Assembly (NCBI GenBank): GCA_021828635.1 | Contig: JAJZEJ010000834.1 | Span: forward strand, 1 to 6,711 | Origin: Chloroflexota bacterium | Lineage (GTDB): Bacteria > Chloroflexota > Ktedonobacteria > Ktedonobacterales > Ktedonobacteraceae | Reading direction: 5' to 3' | DNA: 6,711 nt | Shown: piece after piece, positions 1 to 5,066 of the stretch | Numbering within the stretch: position 1 is the stretch's first letter | Layout of the letters: each line of letters opens with the position of its first letter | Notes under the pieces: model-generated | Seen by the model: the letters and a program-made list of their open reading frames with translations, nothing else | Told to the model about the DNA's origin: nothing | The model's database searches: none | Program-made: the position numbers and the translations under genes

Positions 1-120
1 ACCGATTTTGGCAGCTAAAACCGCCCAATCGTTGTTACACAATCAATCCGCGCTCTCCTCTTTTTACGTTTCTGACCGCCTTAGTTCGTTGCGCCCACGC
101 TTCTGCTCATCCTGTCACGC

Positions 121-184
121 TCCCCACACTTCCCACACTCCCCACTCTCATCACCATCTTCTACACCACCATCACCATCGCCAC
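121..184. repeat. C-rich imperfect tandem repeat and CAC/CAT tract
   Basis: Three imperfect units of 9-10 bases follow one another: TCCCCACACT (121-130), TCCCACACT (131-139) and CCCCACTCT (140-148). A stretch built mostly of CAC, CAT and ACC triplets runs on to about 184. The complementary strand is G-rich, with runs of 4, 3 and 4 guanines separated by 5-6 bases and a GG further on, so it could form a weak two-layer quadruplex. A function is not evident. Low complexity is the safest description. Confidence 0.5.
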
Positions 185-200
185 ATGCATTAACGGCTCT

Positions 201-228
201 TTGGCTTGACGTACAGATTACCGATAAG
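201..228 (+). promoter_or_regulatory. Weak candidate promoter for the plus-strand operon
   Basis: TTGGCT (201-206) and GATAAG (223-228) each match four of six bases of the sigma-70 -35 and -10 consensus, with a 16-base spacer. A better -35 hexamer, TTGACG, overlaps at 206-211 but has no acceptable -10 at 16-18 bases. If the pair is real, the transcript would have a leader of roughly 80 bases before the start codon at 318. This is pattern matching only. Confidence 0.2.
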
Positions 229-317
229 ACATCCATTGCTACAGTAAGCTTGTACGTTGTGGCGAGTAATCATTTTCCCTCTTTTGGTAGAAACACATAG
301 TTTGCAGAGGTTTTGCC

Positions 318-992
318 ATGCAACGTGATTCGCAGTTCCAGTTGATAACTGGCACAGGGCAGCAGTATTCTATTATCTCGGCGAGAAATCGCTCCGATCT
401 GGCGGTACTGGCATTTATGGCCGGCCGCTTACATTATCTGCTGGCGCAACCCACAACCACTAGCGAGCAATCATTGCTCTATCATGTGCAGGAACGGCAT
501 CAGCGGGCGCACCGCGTCGCCATGTATCAGCCATTGGCGCTACAACAATGGCAAGCCAGTGATCTACCCTTTGTTGGCTTTATTAGCCATCGCCGTGAAC
601 TAGTTGAACCGTTCGTACTTGAGGATATCCAAACAGTAGATCAAACGATGTTAATTGAACTCAAGCATAATCCTGGTTTGCTCAGCTATTCCTCATTGGA
701 GCTACGTCCTGGCTATTGGTATAACCTGGTACTGATGCATGATGAACGCGCAAAAGAGCATTTTCGACACAGTAAAACACATGCTTACGCTGCCTATACT
801 CTCTCGCCACGCTACTACGAGTGGATTCGCCTGCATCATGGTCTCCTCATTGGCGGCCTGGGACAGTGCAAATTTCAGTTAGGTAGCACACGCTACTACT
901 TTTTCGCGGACCAGAGCGGTCCAACGATCTACGATGTTACGCATCACGAAAGGATAGAATATCAACCATGCAAGAGCAGCAGCAAGAGCTAA
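318..992 (+). CDS. Uncharacterised 224-aa protein, possibly ABM-like alpha/beta-barrel fold
   Basis: I do not recognise this family. The protein is probably cytoplasmic: no signal peptide or membrane segment is visible. It is rich in Tyr, His and Arg. Residues 85-197 read like the strand-helix-strand-strand-helix-strand order of dimeric alpha/beta-barrel proteins (ABM/heme-degrading monooxygenase fold): a strand near FVGFIS (85-90), a helix ending in NPGLLSY (118-124), a strand pair around residues 125-140 including WYNLVLM, a long helix from about 144 to 177 with an HSKTH motif (151-155), and a final strand RYYFFA (192-197). Residues 1-80 match nothing I know. That fold assignment is inference from motif spacing. 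The start at 318 has AGAGG at 306-310, 7 bases upstream. The 3' end overlaps the next gene by 25 bases, so the two are probably translationally coupled and work in one process. The C-terminal CKSSSKS is low complexity because the same bases encode the Gln-rich N-terminus of the oxidase. Confidence 0.8.
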   Translation: MQRDSQFQLITGTGQQYSIISARNRSDLAVLAFMAGRLHYLLAQPTTTSEQSLLYHVQERHQRAHRVAMYQPLALQQWQASDLPFVGFISHRRELVEPFVLEDIQTVDQTMLIELKHNPGLLSYSSLELRPGYWYNLVLMHDERAKEHFRHSKTHAYAAYTLSPRYYEWIRLHHGLLIGGLGQCKFQLGSTRYYFFADQSGPTIYDVTHHERIEYQPCKSSSKS

Positions 993-2134
993 TCATTATC
1001 GGTGGTGGCATTATGGGATTATGTAGCGCCTATTATGCCTCACATTTCTGTCAGCATATAACGATTTTAGAGAAGGAGGTGATCGGCGTTGAAAATCGTA
1101 AAGCGGCTTCATTCAGCTATACGCGCTCGATACGCAACGACTATCTTGACCCCTTCTACGCTCGTCTGGCTTATCAGGCCCGCACACTCTGGCTACAACT
1201 TCAGCAATACGCCACCGAGCCATTTCTGATTGAATGCGGCTGTCTTAACCTAGCCTGCGCCAGTGTTACACCGGAACTGGCCGAGACCTATGCAGTCAAG
1301 AGCGATGAAACACTGCGAGCATTACATCTCAAGACAGAAGCATTTGGGCGCGATACCTTGCGTCAGCGTTTTCCTCAATTTAGCGCAGACCTGGGACGCC
1401 TGGATGTCGAGGCCGGTTTCCTCTTCGTGCCAGAGATTACGCGCACGCTGCTCAATCTACTCCGGCAGCGTGGAGTGCAGATTGTCGAACATGTCAATGT
1501 GACACACATTAGCGCCAGGACTGGCAGTGTACACATCTACACTGATGGTGCTAATTATCAGGCAGAACAACTAGTCATTACAGCAGGTTGGGGTACCAAC
1601 GACATCTTGCGCAGCATCGACGACTGTACGTTGCAATGCCCACTCACGCCCGACCGACCGAGCCAGAGCAAATACTTCATTCCACCAGCGAACCAGCGTA
1701 AACAATTCACCTCTGATGTGCTACCCGTTTTTGCCTATCTTGATGTGGGCATCTACGGCCACCCCATCTATGAAGGGCGCACGCCGGGCGTCAAGATCGG
1801 TTTTTATAACCCACCCGATGTCAAGACGCTGAACACGCGCATCAGCAGTGTTGAAAACTTTGTTGCTACATGTATGCCCTCGTTACGCGATGCGGATATC
1901 ATCGATGTGGTTGAGGTCGATCAATGTTACTACGACCTGGTGAGCGACGACAACTTTATCATGGGCCACATTCCTGACCATAACAACATCACGCTTGGCG
2001 TCGGCTGGCGCGGTACCGGCTATAAATACGCACCCTGGATTGGTCAGACGCTGATGCAGGTAGCTCTGCAAGGAGCCAGCGTCTACGATATTAGCCGTTT
2101 CACCCCTTCCCGTTTTGCCCTGTATTCTCTGTAG
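968..2134 (+). CDS. FAD-dependent amine/amino-acid oxidase, monomeric sarcosine oxidase family (DAO superfamily)
   Basis: A probable flavoprotein oxidising an N-methylated or cyclic secondary amino acid to an imine with reduction of O2. The N-terminal Rossmann motif GGGIMG (12-17) ends its beta-alpha-beta unit at Glu35. By my alignment from memory with Bacillus monomeric sarcosine oxidase (MSOX), TRSIR (52-56) matches the segment carrying Arg49 and Arg52; Lys276 in GVKIG matches Lys265, the oxygen-activating lysine; Cys320 in CYYDLVSDDNF matches Cys315, the covalent FAD attachment site, with the same spacing to Phe; and Lys353 in GTGYKY matches the substrate-carboxylate Lys348. His269 is replaced by Tyr280 and His45 by a Phe. 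The length, 388 aa, is normal for the family. No signal peptide is seen, so it is cytoplasmic. The start at 968 overlaps the upstream gene by 25 bases, with AAAGGA at 949-954 a loose ribosome site. Sarcosine, N-methyltryptophan and pipecolate oxidases are all possible; the exact substrate cannot be read. Confidence 0.85.
   Translation: MQEQQQELIIIGGGIMGLCSAYYASHFCQHITILEKEVIGVENRKAASFSYTRSIRNDYLDPFYARLAYQARTLWLQLQQYATEPFLIECGCLNLACASVTPELAETYAVKSDETLRALHLKTEAFGRDTLRQRFPQFSADLGRLDVEAGFLFVPEITRTLLNLLRQRGVQIVEHVNVTHISARTGSVHIYTDGANYQAEQLVITAGWGTNDILRSIDDCTLQCPLTPDRPSQSKYFIPPANQRKQFTSDVLPVFAYLDVGIYGHPIYEGRTPGVKIGFYNPPDVKTLNTRISSVENFVATCMPSLRDADIIDVVEVDQCYYDLVSDDNFIMGHIPDHNNITLGVGWRGTGYKYAPWIGQTLMQVALQGASVYDISRFTPSRFALYSL
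1073..1084 (+). promoter_or_regulatory. Internal perfect Shine-Dalgarno-like sequence inside the oxidase gene
   Basis: AAGGAGGTGATC is a 12-base complement to the conserved 3' end of bacterial 16S rRNA (anti-SD core CCTCC with GATCA). It encodes residues 36-39 and part of the neighbours, at the end of the FAD-binding beta-alpha-beta unit. No in-frame start codon lies at a usable distance. An out-of-frame TTG at 1089 opens only about 47 codons with no recognisable product. It may cause a ribosome pause, or it may be a chance result of the Glu-Lys-Glu-Val codons. Confidence 0.3.
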
Positions 2135-2156
2135 GGACATAGACTTGATTTTTTAT

Positions 2157-2164
2157 AGAAGGAG
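2157..2164 (+). promoter_or_regulatory. Ribosome binding site that fixes the methyltransferase start
   Basis: AGAAGGAG lies 7 bases before the ATG at 2172. Two other in-frame ATGs lie upstream, at 2115 (inside the oxidase gene, no ribosome site) and at 2166 (only 1 base past the site). The start at 2172 is therefore preferred, and it places the conserved RGILERL block at residues 5-11, as in BHMT proteins. Confidence 0.85.
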
Positions 2165-2171
2165 CATGACA

Positions 2172-3200
2172 ATGCGTACAACACGCGGAATTTTAGAACG
2201 TTTGCAGCAGGGTATCGTCATTGGAGCCGAGGGCTACGTCTTCGAGTTGGAACGCCGCGGCTACATCAAGGCTGGTCCCTACGTGCCAGAGGTCGTACTG
2301 GACTTCCCGCAGGCCGTGAAAGAGTTGCACCGCGAATTTTTACGTGCCGGTAGCGAGGTCATGGTGGCGCTAACCTATTACGCGCACCGTGAGAAGCTCA
2401 AAGACGTGGGGCGCGAGAACGATCTGGAGCAGATGAACCGCGCCGCCGTCCGACTGGCAAACGAGGTAGCACACGAGGGCGATGCGCTGGTAGCTGGTGA
2501 TATCTGCAATACCTGGGCCTATGATCTGAATAACATGCAAGAGAGTTCCAAAATTGTTCGCGCTATGTACGAAGAGCAACTCTCCTGGGCAGTTGAGGAG
2601 GGCATCGACTTTGTGATCGCCGAGACGAACGATTATCTTGGCGAGGCGCTAATCGCGTTAGGGGTCATCAAAGAACTCAAGCTGCCGGCAATGATCACGT
2701 TGGCTTCGGTACAAAAAGAGCAGACACGCGACGGCTACGACTATGTTGAGGCATGCAAGATACTGGCCGACCACGGCGCGGACATCGTCGGACTGAACTG
2801 TGATCGCGGACCAACTACCATGTTGCCCATCATCGAGCGTGTGCGCCAATCCGTCAGTTGCTATGTCGCGGCCCAACCTGTACCCTACAAGACCACGCCC
2901 GCCATGCCCACGTTTGAAACGCTGAAACGGCCTGATGGCACACAAGCCTTTCCACTAGCATTGGAGCCATTTTTGTATAACCGTTTCGAGATGGCTGAAT
3001 TTGCCAGGCAAGCACAACACATGGGCGTAAACTACATTGGCATTTGCTGCGGTGGCGCACCTCACTATGTACGCGCAATGGCTGAGACGTTAGGACGCAA
3101 CGTTCCCGCCAGCAAATACGCACCCGCCATGTCATTGCATCCTATGCTCGGTAGCCATGTTGAAGAGAAAGACGAGATATTTATCGGCGATTGGACATAA
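2172..3200 (+). CDS. Betaine-homocysteine S-methyltransferase-like enzyme (homocysteine S-methyltransferase family)
   Basis: A 342-aa zinc-dependent methyltransferase of the BHMT/Pfam S-methyl_trans family, expected to pass a methyl group to the thiol of homocysteine to make methionine. The match to animal BHMT is strong in the N-terminal third: RGILERL (5-11), the RRGYIKAGP block (28-36), and LHREFLRAGS (52-61). The zinc ligands are all present: Cys210 in GLNC and Cys292-Cys293 in GICCGG, with the 82-residue spacing of human Cys217 and Cys299-300. Tyr70 and Glu151 match human Tyr77 and Glu159, and Tyr37 replaces betaine-site Trp44. Human Asp26, needed for homocysteine binding, is replaced by Ala19 followed by Glu20. 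The protein stops about where the human enzyme starts its C-terminal dimer arm, so it is about 60 residues shorter. It lies 37 bases after the oxidase gene on the same strand, with a strong ribosome site, and probably shares its transcript. The methyl donor may be betaine or another methylated compound; S-methylmethionine is less likely given the BHMT-like N-terminus. Confidence 0.85.
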   Translation: MRTTRGILERLQQGIVIGAEGYVFELERRGYIKAGPYVPEVVLDFPQAVKELHREFLRAGSEVMVALTYYAHREKLKDVGRENDLEQMNRAAVRLANEVAHEGDALVAGDICNTWAYDLNNMQESSKIVRAMYEEQLSWAVEEGIDFVIAETNDYLGEALIALGVIKELKLPAMITLASVQKEQTRDGYDYVEACKILADHGADIVGLNCDRGPTTMLPIIERVRQSVSCYVAAQPVPYKTTPAMPTFETLKRPDGTQAFPLALEPFLYNRFEMAEFARQAQHMGVNYIGICCGGAPHYVRAMAETLGRNVPASKYAPAMSLHPMLGSHVEEKDEIFIGDWT

Positions 3201-3206
3201 TATCTC
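3174..3206. terminator. Possible shared inverted repeat at the convergent gene ends
   Basis: GAGATATT (3174-3181) and AATATCTC (3199-3206) are exact 8-base inverted repeats around a 17-base loop. The structure spans the stop codon of the plus-strand methyltransferase gene and touches that of the minus-strand UbiB gene, whose stops are only 5 bases apart. It is AT-rich and has no U-run on either side, so it would be a weak terminator at best. No better terminator for either gene is visible. Confidence 0.25.
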
Positions 3207-4924
3207 TATCTTCTCACCAGCAAGCCCAGCGCCGTCAGGCCCGCGAAACCTAAGCAGAGCCAGCCGGGGAGCATCAGATGCGCCGTGGTCATCAGAAAAA
3301 CACCGGCGGCGACGGCGACGGCGAACATGAAAGCCCAGGTCAGACTTCCACTGCCACTACTCATGACAGCGCCATTGCCATTACCGCCGTTGCGTCCACG
3401 CCCACGCCGTCCACGTCCACGCTGTGGCGTTTCAGCTAACCGCACCTCGATCTGGCCCGTATCGATCTTGTTGATAACCTGCTCTAGCGTGCGCGGTAGC
3501 GTCAGCAAGACACGTCCAACATCCAGCAATTGCGTCAGCGTCTGCTGGATGGTCTGGCCGATGTTTTCAGCATCCAGGCCCAGGAATTTGCGTGCATAGG
3601 GTAGCGCGACCTCTATGAAGTTGAACTCCGGAGCCAGGCCGGTCGAGACGCCGACCAGGGTGCCAATGGCGCGTCCGGTGAAGGCAAATTGCGCGGGAAT
3701 CTGGAATGGCTGCCCATAGAGCAGGCTCTGAACATCATGTCCCACGTCGGGAATGTCCATATCGCGTGCTTCACCGAGTGTTATACCGTAATACTGCTCC
3801 ATCATCAGTCCCATGCCGCGCTCAATCGAGGCCATATTGGCACCTTCGCCGATGAAGCCCAGACGTTCCAGCGCCTTCACCAATCCACGCGAGTCACGCG
3901 CCAAAAAGCCCAGGAAAAGGTCTTTCAATGACTTCTTCATGCCACGACTCAGCGTGCCAACCATGCCAAAGTCTAGAAAGGCGACTACCGGACCACCATC
4001 GTCGGTCGTAACACCACTCTTGACAAAGATGTTGCCGGGATGTGGGTCGGCATGGAAAAAACCCTCCACAAAGAATTGCTGGAAGTATGCCTGTACAGTG
4101 CGCTTGGCAACCTCGATGCGACTGATATGATTGGCCTCAAGCGCCGCGTAATCATTGATTTTGATACCATCGATCCATTCCATTACCAACAAACGTTTCG
4201 TCACATATTCATCATGGATGCGTGGAATATAGATACTGGGATCGTCCTTGAACATCTCCTTAAAGCGTTTGGAGTTTGCTGCTTCACGCACGAAATCGAT
4301 CTCTTCATAGGTGGTGCGACGAAATTCACGGTAAATAGCCATCAGGTCAATAAATTCGCTGACATCGACAAAACGGTTGATGATACGAATAACAAATTTG
4401 ATGGTACTCAGGTCCATTGCCACAAGCTGCTCAATATTGGGACGCTGTATCTTGACAGCCACTGTCTCACCAGTGGAGAGTAGTGTGGCCTTATGCACCT
4501 GACCAAGCGAGGCAGCGGCGGTACATTTGCGCTCTATGAAGCTGAAAACCTCATCAACCGGCTTGCCCAGTTCTGTTTCGATAACTTCAATTACGTGATC
4601 GAATGGCTCCTCTGGCACCTCGTCTTGCAGTGAAGATAGCACTTTTAACGCCTGCTCCGGTAGCAGGTCGGCGCGTGAACTGAGGAACTGACCGAGCTTA
4701 ATCATCAGCACACCCAATTGAATAGCGGCCTTGCGGAATGCCACAAGCACCTGAATCAGTACCTCGATATTGGGTTGTACATCATAATTGCCGCGTTCTC
4801 GCGCCCGAACCACCCGTTTTCGCTCACGATAAATGACCCAGATGGTCCAGAGAAGCAGGCGAGAGACGCGGAAGAAGCGTATTATCTGTGAAACGCGATT
4901 GACGCGCGTGTTTTTCCTACGCAT
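3206..4924 (-). CDS. ABC1/AarF/UbiB-family atypical protein kinase-like protein with C-terminal membrane segments
   Basis: A 572-aa member of the UbiB family, the bacterial relatives of COQ8 that support isoprenoid-quinone or lipid metabolism at the membrane and whose small-molecule or protein substrate is unsettled. Family motifs are in order: KLGQ (76-79, the KxGQ motif), the Ala-rich nucleotide loop AAASLGQ (136-142) in place of the usual Gly-rich loop, VAVK with Lys158, the catalytic loop HADPHPGN (291-298) with Asp293 and Asn298, and the metal-binding DFG (318-320). All key residues are intact. Residues 502-527 form a low-complexity Arg/Gly then Gly/Asn/Ser linker, followed by two hydrophobic segments at about 528-546 and 550-570, typical of UbiB tails that anchor in the inner membrane. 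The N-terminus (1-43) is strongly basic. The start at 4924 has AGAAAGG 7 bases upstream. The gene is 142 bases from the kinase gene behind it, with a strong hairpin between them, so it is probably a separate transcript. If the host is a menaquinone user, a role in ubiquinone synthesis cannot be assumed; hence no gene symbol. Confidence 0.9.
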   Translation of the reverse strand: MRRKNTRVNRVSQIIRFFRVSRLLLWTIWVIYRERKRVVRARERGNYDVQPNIEVLIQVLVAFRKAAIQLGVLMIKLGQFLSSRADLLPEQALKVLSSLQDEVPEEPFDHVIEVIETELGKPVDEVFSFIERKCTAAASLGQVHKATLLSTGETVAVKIQRPNIEQLVAMDLSTIKFVIRIINRFVDVSEFIDLMAIYREFRRTTYEEIDFVREAANSKRFKEMFKDDPSIYIPRIHDEYVTKRLLVMEWIDGIKINDYAALEANHISRIEVAKRTVQAYFQQFFVEGFFHADPHPGNIFVKSGVTTDDGGPVVAFLDFGMVGTLSRGMKKSLKDLFLGFLARDSRGLVKALERLGFIGEGANMASIERGMGLMMEQYYGITLGEARDMDIPDVGHDVQSLLYGQPFQIPAQFAFTGRAIGTLVGVSTGLAPEFNFIEVALPYARKFLGLDAENIGQTIQQTLTQLLDVGRVLLTLPRTLEQVINKIDTGQIEVRLAETPQRGRGRRGRGRNGGNGNGAVMSSGSGSLTWAFMFAVAVAAGVFLMTTAHLMLPGWLCLGFAGLTALGLLVRR

Positions 4925-4958
4925 GGGTAAACCTTTCTGCCCTTTACGATATATCTAT

Positions 4959-4987
4959 ATCATACTATGTACGACGTATAGCCGGAA
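4959..4987 (-). promoter_or_regulatory. Candidate promoter for the UbiB-family gene
   Basis: Reading the minus strand, TATGAT (4964 to 4959) is a five-of-six match to the -10 consensus, placed about 35 bases before the start codon. The hexamer 17 bases further upstream, TTCCGG (4987 to 4982), matches the -35 consensus at only two positions. Between and beside them are a 9-base palindrome TACGACGTA (4970-4978) and GATATA-TC-TATATC (4948-4961), which could be operator half-sites or simply AT-rich chance. Confidence 0.35.
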
Positions 4988-4998
4988 GAGGTTGGATA

Positions 4999-5058
4999 GG
5001 GCAGATGAAAACCGTCGCATGCGTCTTCTTCGACGCATGCGACGGTTTTCATCTGCCC
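4999..5058 (-). terminator. Perfect 27-bp hairpin, probable terminator of the kinase gene
   Basis: Arms 4999-5025 and 5032-5058 are exact reverse complements over 27 bases with a 6-base loop (TTCTTC on the plus strand). The structure begins 8 bases past the stop codon of the hybrid kinase gene on the minus strand. No U-run follows it in that direction, so it is not a textbook intrinsic terminator; it could still stop transcription, protect the mRNA 3' end, or insulate the UbiB gene. Each arm contains its own palindromic octamer CGCATGCG (5016-5023 and 5034-5041), so protein binding or a repeated intergenic element is also possible. The sequence just outside, AAATAATTATTT (5061-5072), is a 12-base perfect palindrome that covers the kinase stop codon. 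Confidence 0.6.
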
Positions 5059-5066
5059 ACAAATAA

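Larger units (their letters stand above)
1..317. other. Leader region without a supported gene
   Basis: I see no convincing gene here. Two plus-strand frames stay open for about 190-210 bases, but they overlap each other, and one encodes a His-run peptide that only reflects CAC/CAT repetition. The first frame stops at 16-18, so the first bases could be the very end of an upstream gene; five residues are too few to tell. The region contains a C-rich imperfect tandem repeat (121-148), CAC/CAT-rich sequence (149-184), and a 7-base inverted pair, ACGTACA at 209-215 and TGTACGT at 251-257. It probably carries the promoter of the plus-strand operon that begins at 318. Confidence 0.6.

Noticed and set aside
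8..193. Open frame with a His-rich tail on the plus strand
   Set aside because: The start would be TTG with no ribosome site. The His run comes from CAC/CAT repeats, and another frame is equally open across the same bases.
209..257. Inverted pair ACGTACA / TGTACGT as an operator
   Set aside because: Seven-base arms around a palindromic GTAC core, 35 bases apart, are easily found by chance. The similar GTACG near the UbiB promoter is too short to call a shared site.
2115..2171. Longer N-terminus for the methyltransferase
   Set aside because: It overlaps the oxidase gene and has no ribosome site, and the added residues do not match the family. AGAAGGAG is correctly spaced only for the ATG at 2172.
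4040..4483. 147-codon plus-strand open frame inside the UbiB gene
   Set aside because: It lies wholly antisense to the kinase core with intact catalytic motifs. Its product resembles no known protein.
4833..5066. Small plus-strand open frame through the UbiB gene start and the hairpin
   Set aside because: It is the antisense of a clear gene joined to a palindrome. There is no recognisable protein and no ribosome site that I can see.
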